A stretch of DNA of 13,624 nt, taken from positions 1 through 13,624 of the forward strand of contig CAJQOV010000108.1 of NCBI GenBank assembly GCA_905480065.1, written 5' to 3'. Shown here piece after piece: positions 6,284 through 12,519 of the stretch. Within the stretch, counting starts at the first letter, position 1; every line of letters starts with the position of its first letter. Origin of the DNA: an uncultured Gammaproteobacteria bacterium. Its GTDB lineage: Bacteria; Pseudomonadota; Gammaproteobacteria; UBA9214. Below the pieces are notes generated by a model that made no database searches, was not told where the DNA came from, and saw only the letters and a list, made by a program, of their open reading frames with translations. The position numbers and the translations under genes are program-made.

Positions 6284-6793
6284 ATGAACGTCTGCCCGAT
6301 ACTCTGTATGCCGCGTCGCTGGTTCAACCTGGCCGGCTTCCTGTTCTGTGCTGCCGTACTGGGCTATGCCTACCACGCGCAGTTCGACCTGGGTATCGAA
6401 CCCTGTCCGTTATGCATCTTCCAGCGCGTCGCCTTTCTCGCCACCGGCGTGTTCTTTCTGCTCGCTGCCATTCACCATGCCGGCCGCATCGGCAGTCGTA
6501 TCTATGCTGTGCTGATAGCGCTGTCCGCGCTGGCCGGTGCCGCGATCGCTGCGCGGCATGTCTGGTTGCAGCATCTGCCGCCGGACCAGGTGCCGGAATG
6601 TGGTCCGGGGCTGGACTACATGCTGGAGGTATTCTCGTTTTCCGAAACCTTGCGCAAGGTATTCACCGGTTCCGGGCAATGCGCCGAGGTGAACTGGCAG
6701 TTTCTCGGTTTCAGCATGCCGGAGTGGGGGCTGCTATGCTTTATCGGGCTTGCCATTGGTGGCCTGGCGCGCAACTGGCTGCGCGATCAGTGA
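6284..6793 (+). CDS. dsbB: Disulfide bond formation protein B (inner-membrane quinone reductase for DsbA)
   Basis: The gene encodes 169 residues with four hydrophobic segments (about 14-31, 48-65, 72-90 and 145-163). DsbB reoxidises periplasmic DsbA and passes electrons to quinone. Both periplasmic cysteine pairs are present: Cys41/Cys44 in EPCPLCIFQR, and Cys106/Cys133 in the second loop. Arg48, next to the CxxC motif and important for quinone interaction in E. coli DsbB, is conserved at the same spacing. The ATG at 6284 has a good Shine-Dalgarno, GGAGAA, 7 nt upstream; the ATG at 6308 is a weaker alternative that would remove two extra cysteines (Cys4, Cys8). The gene is followed after 28 nt by gloA on the same strand, a probable operon. 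Its 5' leader is the last, interrupted copy of the 170-bp tandem repeat. Confidence 0.95.
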   Translation: MNVCPILCMPRRWFNLAGFLFCAAVLGYAYHAQFDLGIEPCPLCIFQRVAFLATGVFFLLAAIHHAGRIGSRIYAVLIALSALAGAAIAARHVWLQHLPPDQVPECGPGLDYMLEVFSFSETLRKVFTGSGQCAEVNWQFLGFSMPEWGLLCFIGLAIGGLARNWLRDQ

Positions 6794-6821
6794 ACTAACA
6801 CGTTTACCGGAGAATCTGTTT

Positions 6822-7208
6822 ATGCGTTTGCTGCACACCATGCTGCGGGTCGGAAATCTGGATCGTTCCATTGAGTTTTACACTGCTGTGCTGGGCATGC
6901 GCCTGTTGCGTCGCAAGGATTACCCGGACGGGAAATTTACCCTGGCCTTTGTCGGCTATGGTAATGAGCGGGATCACACCGTGATCGAGTTAACGTACAA
7001 CTGGGACACCGATCATTACGACCTCGGCCAGGGCTTCGGCCATATCGCCATCGAGGTGGACAGCGTGTACGAGGCGGTGGAAACCCTGCGCAGTCGTGGC
7101 GGCAAGGTGATTCGTGAAGCCGGACCGATGAATGCCGGCACCACCATTATCGCCTTTGTCCAGGACCCGGACGGTTACGCCATCGAACTGCTGGGCAAAA
7201 AGAACTGA
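6822..7208 (+). CDS. gloA: Lactoylglutathione lyase (glyoxalase I, Ni-dependent type)
   Basis: The gene encodes a 128-residue cytosolic enzyme that isomerises the hemithioacetal of methylglyoxal and glutathione to S-lactoylglutathione. All four metal ligands of E. coli GloA fall at identical residue numbers: His5 (MRLLHTMLRV), Glu56 (HTVIELTYN), His74 (GFGHIAIEV) and Glu122 (GYAIELL). The short length without the insertions of the Zn-type enzyme suggests the Ni/Co-activated class. The ATG at 6822 has a Shine-Dalgarno CGGAGAA about 7 nt upstream. It lies 28 nt after dsbB with no terminator between, so it is probably co-transcribed with it. Downstream is a hairpin at 7234-7257 before a convergent gene. 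Confidence 0.97.
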   Translation: MRLLHTMLRVGNLDRSIEFYTAVLGMRLLRRKDYPDGKFTLAFVGYGNERDHTVIELTYNWDTDHYDLGQGFGHIAIEVDSVYEAVETLRSRGGKVIREAGPMNAGTTIIAFVQDPDGYAIELLGKKN

Positions 7209-7233
7209 TGGGATTCTGATTGAGCAAAACTTG

Positions 7234-7257
7234 GCCTCCCCGCGAATGCAGGGAGGC
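7234..7257. terminator. Possible bidirectional terminator hairpin between convergent genes
   Basis: GCCTCCC (7234-7240) and GGGAGGC (7251-7257) form a perfect 7-bp stem with a 10-nt loop in the 156-bp spacer between gloA and the convergent membrane-protein gene. There is no clear T-run on either side, so the terminator role is inferred from position only. Confidence 0.45.
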
Positions 7258-7364
7258 AGCCATGCAGTGCTTTGATACAGGCTGGATGACTCGTCGTGCG
7301 CACCCTGCATACCACCCGGCGGTGCTGTTAACAGGAGCGACGGTTCCCGGATACCTGCCTGGCG

Positions 7365-8069
7365 TTATTCCTTGAGTACCAGCCGGAGTGCGCCGTCGTG
7401 TACCTCGATGTTGTCCACGCCATCGGCAAACGCCTTCCAGAAGCCGGCACTACCGCCAAACTCCTGCACCAGGTCGATGTTCTTCATGTTGCCGAGCCAG
7501 GCATTCGGGATCGGTACGCCCATCACGCTGACACCTTTCAGGATGACGATCGGCTTCCCGTTACGGTAGGACGTCTCGACACCGGCACGTACCTTGATGA
7601 CCTGGCCGGCGAGGATCGGGAAGTCCGGATCGACGTGGACCAGTAGCTTGGCGCTGATCAGACCCTCGGACAGATCGATGGCCAGTTTCTTCGCCAGGTC
7701 GCTGTTTTTCGCCACCAGCGAATTCAGTTCCCGTTCCGACAGAGTGATGCTGCGGTCCGCACCTGCCTCGCTGTAGGCCTCGGGCTCCAGTCGCCCGGCA
7801 TTGGTGGCGGCCAGCTCGCGTTGTGCCTTGGCGTAACCGCGTGTCTGGCGGGTTTGCAGTCCATCGAGGCGTTCGAGTTTCTGTTCGAGTACCTGCTCTT
7901 CCTGCCCGGATAACTGTACCGGCCTGAACTCGGACGGAAACAGGTAGGTGGTAATCACCCAGTATGACAGTGCAACTGTCGCCAGGATCGTGACCAGAAC
8001 GATAAAGGCAGTCTGCCAGCCGTTCCGGCCTGGTCTGACGAGGTCATGCACTTGCGGTGTTGTATCCAT
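7365..8069 (-). CDS. Conserved-looking single-pass membrane protein of unknown function
   Basis: I do not recognise this family. The 234-residue product starting at the ATG at 8069 has a short basic N-terminus, one strong transmembrane segment (about 21-44, AFIVLVTILATVALSYWVIT), a charged, probably helical region rich in Gln/Glu (55-90), then a soluble C-terminal domain (105-234). That domain has alternating beta-like strands and the motifs SERELNSLVAKN, GVSVMGVPIPNAWLG and DNIEVHDGALRL. The topology predicts the C-terminal domain on the periplasmic side. The layout is loosely reminiscent of YpmS-like (DUF2140) membrane-anchored proteins, which is only an impression. A GTG at 8117 would add 16 residues, but no Shine-Dalgarno supports either start well. 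It is divergent from the ypfJ-like gene with a 98-bp spacer and convergent with gloA. Confidence 0.8.
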   Translation of the reverse strand: MDTTPQVHDLVRPGRNGWQTAFIVLVTILATVALSYWVITTYLFPSEFRPVQLSGQEEQVLEQKLERLDGLQTRQTRGYAKAQRELAATNAGRLEPEAYSEAGADRSITLSERELNSLVAKNSDLAKKLAIDLSEGLISAKLLVHVDPDFPILAGQVIKVRAGVETSYRNGKPIVILKGVSVMGVPIPNAWLGNMKNIDLVQEFGGSAGFWKAFADGVDNIEVHDGALRLVLKE

Positions 8070-8131
8070 GGGCCAATGGTCGCGCAAAAGCCGGGTGGGT
8101 ACAACGCCTGCTGCCACCCGCGAAAATCACC

Positions 8132-8137
8132 TATAAT
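8132..8137 (+). promoter_or_regulatory. Perfect sigma-70 -10 box upstream of the ypfJ-like gene
   Basis: TATAAT at 8132-8137 lies 30 nt before the GTG start at 8168, giving a predicted 5' leader of about 25 nt. At a spacer of 17, the upstream hexamer is TGCTGC, a poor -35, so the promoter may be activator-dependent or rely on the -10 region. It lies within the 98-bp divergent spacer. Confidence 0.55.
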
Positions 8138-8167
8138 GCGCTCGTTTTCTCAGCCGGAGGATCGATC

Positions 8168-9007
8168 GTGCGCTGGAGAGGTGGCCGCAGGAGCAGCAAT
8201 ATCGAGGATCGGCGCGGCCGGCCGGGTAGCGGTGTTTTGAAGGGGGGCGTCGGTACCATCGTTGTCGTCCTGGCGCTGGGTTACTTGCTCGGCATTGATC
8301 CGATCGTGCTGTTGCAGCTGCAGCAGGGTATGGCCCCGCCGGTAGCGAGCGTGCCCTATCAGGCCGGTCCGGAAGAGCAGGAGCTGACAGATTTTGTCTC
8401 GGTTGTGCTGGCGGATACCGAAGATAGCTGGCACGAGCTGTTTCAACAGGCCGGTCAAAAATACCAGGAGCCGGGCCTGGTGTTGTTCAGCGGCGCAGTA
8501 CAATCGGCGTGTGGTTCCGCCAGCGCCGCGGTGGGACCGTTCTATTGTCCGGGCGACCGCAAGATCTATCTTGATGTCGATTTCTTCAACGACCTCACAC
8601 AGCGCTATGGTGCACCGGGTGATTTTGCGCAGGCCTACGTGATTGCGCACGAGGTTGGTCACCACGTGCAGAACCTCCTCGGTACCAGCAGCAAGGTGCG
8701 CACGGCGCAGCAGGGGCTGGGTACGGCCGAATCCAATGCCTTGTCGGTGAAACTGGAACTGCAGGCCGACTGTTATGCCGGCCTGTGGGGCAACCATGCC
8801 GACCGCAGCCGGCAGGTGCTGGAACAGGGCGATATTGACGAGGCATTGCATGCCGCGACCGCGATCGGCGATGATCGCCTGCAACAGCAGGCGCGTGGCT
8901 ATGTGGTGCCGGAATCGTTCACCCACGGCAGTTCGGCACAGCGCGTGGCGTGGTTCCGGCGCGGCATCGAGCACGGCGCCGTCGCTGACTGCAATACGTT
9001 TCAATGA
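8168..9007 (+). CDS. ypfJ: YpfJ-family neutral zinc metallopeptidase (membrane-anchored)
   Basis: The gene encodes 279 residues, typical for the putative neutral zinc metallopeptidase family (PF04228) of E. coli YpfJ. The GTG start at 8168 has a strong Shine-Dalgarno GGAGG with a 7-nt spacer, and yields the family N-terminus MRWRGGRRSSNIEDRRG. An earlier in-frame start would add residues with no family resemblance. A transmembrane anchor (about 26-45) is followed by an extracytoplasmic domain with paired cysteines (SACGSAS, YCPGD), the zinc-binding HEVGHH at 161-166, a probable third ligand Glu197 in ELQADCYAG, and the C-terminal signature FTHGSSAQRVAWFRRG. The physiological substrate of the family is, to my knowledge, not established. 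It is driven by its own -10 box and divergent from the unknown membrane protein. Metallopeptidase assignment is firm; the gene name is by similarity. Confidence 0.93.
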   Translation: MRWRGGRRSSNIEDRRGRPGSGVLKGGVGTIVVVLALGYLLGIDPIVLLQLQQGMAPPVASVPYQAGPEEQELTDFVSVVLADTEDSWHELFQQAGQKYQEPGLVLFSGAVQSACGSASAAVGPFYCPGDRKIYLDVDFFNDLTQRYGAPGDFAQAYVIAHEVGHHVQNLLGTSSKVRTAQQGLGTAESNALSVKLELQADCYAGLWGNHADRSRQVLEQGDIDEALHAATAIGDDRLQQQARGYVVPESFTHGSSAQRVAWFRRGIEHGAVADCNTFQ

Positions 9008-9091
9008 CTGTGTAGCTGTGAAGCAGGCACTGTCACGTTTATTCAGTGATTTCGGCCCGGCGCGCCTGGATCAGGTCTTTGCGGGCTGGAC

Positions 9092-9117
9092 TGGATTCCC
9101 GCGTGCGCGGCAATGGC
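9092..9117. repeat. Degenerate short palindromic repeat (GGATTCCCGCG type)
   Basis: TGGATTCCCGCG-TG-CGCGGCAATGG contains a perfect CCGCG/CGCGG stem (9099-9103 with 9106-9110). It resembles the dispersed 'GGATTCCCGCnnnnGCGGGAATGAC' repeat common in beta- and gammaproteobacteria, with mismatches on the right side. It sits in the 166-bp spacer between the ypfJ-like gene and the FAH-family gene, which otherwise shows nothing recognisable. Confidence 0.45.
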
Positions 9118-9173
9118 GATGGATGTCTTGATCCGTTGTTTGTCCTCCAATCATCACGAGAGCAGGAAATGAC

Positions 9174-10064
9174 ATGAAATTTCTTACCCTGGAGAGCGGT
9201 CAGCTTGGCGCGTTGATCGATGCTAGCGTTATTGATATCCCGGCTGCGGCAACGGCCCTGTCCGGAACCTGTCCGGCAGACACGCTGACCGCGCTGATCG
9301 AGTCCGGTGACGATGCAGCCCGACAGGTATGGGCACTCGCACAACGCGCGTATGAGCAGGATATCGCCACCCGTGCCTTTGCCGACGTTGCGCCGCTGGC
9401 GCCAATTCCGGTGCCGCGTCGCAACATCCTTTGTCTCGGCAAGAACTACCTCGAACATGCCCGGGAGATTGCGCAGAAAATGGATATATCCGGTGATGCA
9501 CCGGCCAAACCGATCTTCTTTACCAAGGCGACCACCGCAGTGATCGCGCCGGGCATGCCAATACCCGCGTACCCCGAGCTGACCCGCAAGCTGGACTACG
9601 AGGCGGAGCTGGCATTGATCATCGGTCGCGGAGGTCGCGACATCGCGCCGGAGCATGCCTGGGACCACGTGTTTGGTTACACCGCGATCAACGACATCTC
9701 CGCGCGTGACTTGCAGAAGGACCACGGGCAGTGGTTTCGCGCCAAGAGTCTGGACGGCTTCGCGCCGATGGGTCCGGTGGTGGTGCATCGCAGCGTGATG
9801 CCGGCCCCCGCCGACATCCGGGTGCAGAGCATGGTCAATGGCGAGCTGCGCCAGGATGCCACGCTGGATCAGCTGATTTTCGATGTGCCGGCCATCATCT
9901 CGGTGTTGTCGAGTGGCATGACGCTGTTGCCCGGCGACATCATCGCGACCGGCGCGCCGGCCGGTGTCGGGATGGGCTTTTCACCGCCGAAGTATCTTCA
10001 GCCCGGCGATGAAGTGGTGGTGGAAGTGACCGGCGTGGGCCCGTTACGTAATCCGGTGCGCTGA
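9174..10064 (+). CDS. Fumarylacetoacetate hydrolase family protein
   Basis: The product has 296 residues: a variable N-terminal region (1-75) and a C-terminal FAH fold (from about 80). The divalent-metal ligands of the family are visible as Glu143 and Glu145 in KLDYEAELALIIGR and Asp174 in AINDISARDLQ. Further family marks are ILCLGKNYLEHA, KSLDGFAPMGP, VNGELRQDATLDQLIFDV and TGAPAGVGMGFSPP. Members cleave or isomerise 2-oxo or 2-hydroxy-dienoate substrates (acylpyruvases, 2-hydroxyhepta-2,4-diene-1,7-dioate isomerase, fumarylacetoacetase); the sequence alone does not decide which. No aromatic-catabolism gene is nearby, so an acylpyruvase/oxaloacetate-type housekeeping role is equally likely. 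The ATG at 9174 has an AGGA element about 6 nt upstream. The gene converges with the M48 protease gene, separated by 74 bp. Confidence 0.95.
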   Translation: MKFLTLESGQLGALIDASVIDIPAAATALSGTCPADTLTALIESGDDAARQVWALAQRAYEQDIATRAFADVAPLAPIPVPRRNILCLGKNYLEHAREIAQKMDISGDAPAKPIFFTKATTAVIAPGMPIPAYPELTRKLDYEAELALIIGRGGRDIAPEHAWDHVFGYTAINDISARDLQKDHGQWFRAKSLDGFAPMGPVVVHRSVMPAPADIRVQSMVNGELRQDATLDQLIFDVPAIISVLSSGMTLLPGDIIATGAPAGVGMGFSPPKYLQPGDEVVVEVTGVGPLRNPVR

Positions 10065-10111
10065 CTGGACATGCATGCTTAAACGCGCGGCAGTTCAGTA
10101 GCGCCGGTTTG

Positions 10112-10125
10112 CCAGGCGAGCCTGG
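10112..10125. terminator. Short hairpin between convergent genes
   Basis: CCAGG (10112-10116) and CCTGG (10121-10125) form a 5-bp stem with a CGAG loop in the 74-bp gap between the FAH-family gene and the convergent M48 gene. It is small and lacks a T-run; position is the main argument for termination. Confidence 0.3.
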
Positions 10126-10138
10126 TTGGCGGATCCGG

Positions 10139-10918
10139 TCAGCGGCAGGCGGGACGCTTGCCCCGTTGCTGTGCCCGGGTCTGTAACTGCAGGGCTTCCG
10201 GGATGGCCTTCTGCAGGTCGCTGATGCGGGTGCCGTGCGACGGGTGCGTGGACAGGAATTCGGGTGGCTGGCCACTGTTGGCGCGGCCCATGTTGGTCCA
10301 CAGGCGGGTACTTTCCCGCGGATCGAAGCCGGCGCGTGCCATGTACTTGAGTCCGATCAGGTCGGCCTCGCTCTCCTGCAGGCGCGAGTAGGGCAACAGT
10401 ACGCCATATTGCGCACCCACCCCCAGCAGCCCCATCAGCGTTTGACCGGTTCCGCTGGATGGGCTGGCAACGGCGTTGATCAACCCGATTCCCTGCTTCA
10501 CGGCAAATTGCTGAGACACCCGCTCGTTGGAATGGTGTGCCTGCACGTGCGCGACCTCGTGTCCGATCACGGTCGCCAGCTGGTCCTGGTTGGTGGCGAC
10601 CTTGAGCAGTCCGGTGTTGACGCCGATCTTGCCGCCGGGCAGCGCAAAGGCATTGGCGCTATCGTCCTTGAATACCACGACCTCCCAGGTGCCGCGTACC
10701 TCGCGGGTGATGGCATTCGCTACACACTGCACGTACTGGTTGGTGGTACGGTTGCTTTCCACCGGGGTCTTGCCCTTGATGTTGTCAAAGGCCTGCAGAC
10801 CCATCTGGTTCATCTGGCTGTCCGGCATCAGCATCAGCTGCGAGCGGCCGGTAGGCGAGGTTGCACAGCCAGCCAGCAGTCCGAACACGCAAGACAATAT
10901 CAACAACAGGAATTTCAT
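10139..10918 (-). CDS. M48-family metalloprotease lipoprotein
   Basis: The gene encodes 259 residues beginning with a lipoprotein signal (MKFLLLILSCVFGLLAGC) with lipobox LAGC; Cys18 would be lipidated. The mature protein has the gluzincin motif HEVAH at 120-124, the third ligand probably Glu182 in ESEADLIGLKYMARAGFDP (ExxAD), the upstream segment ALPGGKIGVNTGLL, and the C-terminal STHPSHGTRI. This is the layout of OMA1/LoiP-like M48 proteases, which degrade or mature outer-membrane and periplasmic proteins under envelope stress. Ala19 at mature position +2 gives no inner-membrane retention (Asp) signal, so outer-membrane sorting is likely. The ATG at 10918 has a GGAGG Shine-Dalgarno 6 nt upstream and a TATAAT box at 10946-10951. 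Which E. coli protein is orthologous cannot be told from this sequence alone. Confidence 0.95.
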   Translation of the reverse strand: MKFLLLILSCVFGLLAGCATSPTGRSQLMLMPDSQMNQMGLQAFDNIKGKTPVESNRTTNQYVQCVANAITREVRGTWEVVVFKDDSANAFALPGGKIGVNTGLLKVATNQDQLATVIGHEVAHVQAHHSNERVSQQFAVKQGIGLINAVASPSSGTGQTLMGLLGVGAQYGVLLPYSRLQESEADLIGLKYMARAGFDPRESTRLWTNMGRANSGQPPEFLSTHPSHGTRISDLQKAIPEALQLQTRAQQRGKRPACR

Positions 10919-10945
10919 CAACGTCCTCCATACACTCCGGTGTGA

Positions 10946-10951
10946 ATTATA
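10946..10951 (-). promoter_or_regulatory. Perfect -10 box for the M48 lipoprotein gene
   Basis: Read on the minus strand this is TATAAT, 27 nt upstream of the ATG at 10918. With an 18-bp spacer the -35 candidate is GCCACA, matching three of six consensus positions. Between the -10 box and the Shine-Dalgarno is a small inverted repeat, ACAC-N4-GTGT (10932-10943). A sigma-E-type promoter, which might be expected for an envelope protease, is not obvious here. Confidence 0.55.
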
Positions 10952-11363
10952 CGAGATCCGCGCCCCGGTTGTGGCCGTATTAGCGGGTGGGTTCCGGGCC
11001 GACACCTGCCGCGGCAGGGTGCCGCCGCTGTGCAGCCACATGGCCAGTAACCAGGGTACCGCAACGCCTCACTGCCGACCCGGGTGGCCAGACCAAGATG
11101 ACGCCAATACCGGCTGCCGGGACTGACATCCTGCTGCCGCGCATGCGCGCCGGAGAAATAATAAGGCCACAGGGTTTGCACCGTGCGGCCCCGACTATCG
11201 GTATTCTGCCGGACGTTTGGCGTCTGGCCAGCCCCGCGCTGCCGCATGCAGGCAAGTCCGGTCACCATACCGGCAATCGGTGTTTGCACATACGGATTGG
11301 GGAAATGCGTTTCTTGCAGAAACGCCGGACGCCGGTCAACCGGATTTGGCTATGGCGTGCCAG
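10952..11363. other. Gene-poor spacer with a 14-bp palindrome
   Basis: This stretch lies upstream of the M48 gene and downstream of the unknown membrane protein gene. It contains several open frames of about 90-126 codons on both strands, but none has a Shine-Dalgarno-supported start, recognisable motif or consistent composition, so I call none. Two structures stand out: the perfect palindrome CCTGCCGCGGCAGG at 11005-11018, about 55 bp upstream of the M48 -10 box and a possible operator, and a hairpin at 11307-11325. No tRNA-like T-loop or other RNA signature was seen. Confidence 0.6.
11307..11325 (-). terminator. Possible terminator of the unknown three-helix membrane protein gene
   Basis: GCGTTTC (11307-11313) and GAAACGC (11319-11325) form a perfect 7-bp stem with a 5-nt loop, about 40 nt past the minus-strand stop at 11364. 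On the minus strand the stem is followed by ATTTCCCC, a weak T-stretch, so intrinsic termination is possible but not textbook. Confidence 0.5.
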
Positions 11364-12119
11364 CTAGTAGGGTTGCTTGACGAGTACGCGCAGCTTCTCG
11401 ATATCCTTGATGCGAAATCCGAACGAATAGGCACCGTTGCTGTTACGTTGCGCGAATTGCAACGACTTGCTGGTGGCGCCGGTAAGGCGATACTCCTTTT
11501 CCTCGACATTGCGCCGGGTTACCTTAACGGTTGCTCCGATGTACTTGTGCGCTTCTTCCAGTGGCACGGTCCTGTATGCCAGCCGGAAGCGCTGTTCCGG
11601 TTCGGATTCCACTTTCTTGTTGATGCGGCTGGCGCTGAGGTTGTCCTTTTCAGCCTGTTGCTCAAGGTTTGCCTGGATTGCGTCCTGCTTTGCCTGTTCC
11701 TGGTCGATAAATTCCCTGGCATAGGCGAGCGTCTGTTGCCTGCTGATATTTATGCCGGATTTTTCCGAAAAATTCTTGCTGGCCTTGATAAACAGCTCTG
11801 CGTCGAAGCGGGACAGGCGTTGCGTCTCCATGCCTTGCTGTATCCGGGTGTTGGCGCGCAGCAATTCCCAGCCACCCCAGGCACTGAACAGATAGAATGC
11901 GAGACCGACGGTGGTGCAGGTGCTGACGAGGTACAGCAGGAACGGTTTCTTCACGGAATCCCAGTATTTCATACCAAACAGCGCGGCAGAAACGGGTGAC
12001 AGCAGCAGCACGCCTACCCCCCAGCCTGCGTGCTTGCCGAATGCGCGTAACGTGAGCCAGCTGAACGACAACACGGAAAAGACGGCCAGAAGCTGGGTAA
12101 TCATGTACAGGTGATTCAT
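11364..12119 (-). CDS. Unknown membrane protein with three N-terminal helices and a soluble C-terminal domain
   Basis: I do not recognise this family. The 251-residue product (ATG at 12119, Shine-Dalgarno GGGAAG 5 nt upstream; a TTG at 12152 has no support) has three hydrophobic segments at about 5-24, 33-50 and 59-81, then a charged helical stretch with many Gln/Glu/Lys/Arg (95-175). A compact C-terminal domain follows (about 180-251): YRTVPLEEAHKYIGATVKV, EYRLTGATSKSLQFAQR and FGFRIKDIEKLRVLV. This last part has the alternating pattern of a small beta-barrel, somewhat like an Sm-like fold, which is inference only. Three helices after a short N-terminus would leave the two termini on opposite faces of the membrane. 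It stands alone between slyX (173 bp upstream, same strand) and the gene-poor spacer. Confidence 0.82.
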   Translation of the reverse strand: MNHLYMITQLLAVFSVLSFSWLTLRAFGKHAGWGVGVLLLSPVSAALFGMKYWDSVKKPFLLYLVSTCTTVGLAFYLFSAWGGWELLRANTRIQQGMETQRLSRFDAELFIKASKNFSEKSGINISRQQTLAYAREFIDQEQAKQDAIQANLEQQAEKDNLSASRINKKVESEPEQRFRLAYRTVPLEEAHKYIGATVKVTRRNVEEKEYRLTGATSKSLQFAQRNSNGAYSFGFRIKDIEKLRVLVKQPY

Positions 12120-12202
12120 TGCTGCTTCCCGTTGCGTTTTCAGACGCGCCAACGCGCTATACCGCTTACATGGATCGACAGGTGGGAGCCTGACCTTGAT
12201 AG

Positions 12203-12231
12203 CCCGGCGGTATTATTCACGTCCCGCCGGG
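12203..12231. terminator. Hairpin downstream of slyX
   Basis: CCCGGCGG (12203-12210) and CCGCCGGG (12224-12231) form a perfect 8-bp GC-rich stem with a 13-nt loop, 61 nt past the slyX stop on the minus strand. No T-run follows. It may end the purT-slyX transcript or be part of the leader of the next gene. Confidence 0.45.
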
Positions 12232-12292
12232 TGCTCCAGGTGTGTGAACTGCTTCAATTTCCCCGGGGTACCGGCTGAAATAACGCAGCAAA

Positions 12293-12508
12293 TCAATAAT
12301 GTGGGGGAGGGGGTTCGTGCCCGGCGGCGGGTGCGAGTGCGGAACTCAGGCCTTTCAGCTGTGCTTCCAGCTGGCGGATCATGTCCGCCTGGCGTGCGCT
12401 GCGTTGTTCCTGTTGCAGCAGTGAACGTGTCATTTCATCGAGTGCCGCCTCCAGGTGCATGAGGCGGATCTCGAGGTCTTCCAGGCGTTGTTCCAGTTGT
12501 TGTGACAT
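12293..12508 (-). CDS. slyX: SlyX family protein
   Basis: The product is a 71-residue, almost wholly helical coiled-coil protein starting MSQQLEQRLEDLEIRLMHLE and ending in PPPPHY, the C-terminal signature of SlyX (E. coli SlyX ends PPPHY). The heptad-like Leu spacing runs to about residue 52, followed by a Pro/Ala-rich tail. SlyX has no firmly established biochemical role that I know of. The ATG at 12508 is chosen because it starts the conserved coiled coil; the longer open frame above it lies within purT and does not look like protein of this family. The gap to the purT stop is 11 nt and no strong Shine-Dalgarno is visible, suggesting translation coupled to purT. Confidence 0.92.
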   Translation of the reverse strand: MSQQLEQRLEDLEIRLMHLEAALDEMTRSLLQQEQRSARQADMIRQLEAQLKGLSSALAPAAGHEPPPPHY

Positions 12509-12519
12509 GGCGGTGCGCT

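Noticed and set aside
6097..6327. Minus-strand frame upstream of dsbB, also with PLTPTLSRRERG
   Set aside because: It is again the palindromic element, and the frame overlaps the dsbB start; no independent support.
10919..11363. tRNA or small structured RNA in the gene-poor spacer
   Set aside because: No T-loop-like GGTTCRANTCC element, cloverleaf pairing or strong terminator with T-run was found by eye.
10987..11367. 126-codon plus-strand frame in the spacer between the M48 gene and the membrane protein gene
   Set aside because: It begins at GTG without a ribosome site, has low-complexity Arg/Pro/Ala-rich composition and no motif; overlapping frames on the other strand are equally open.
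11217..11999. 260-codon plus-strand frame overlapping the unknown membrane protein gene
   Set aside because: The minus-strand frame has a good Shine-Dalgarno, three hydrophobic segments and balanced composition; the plus frame is its shadow.
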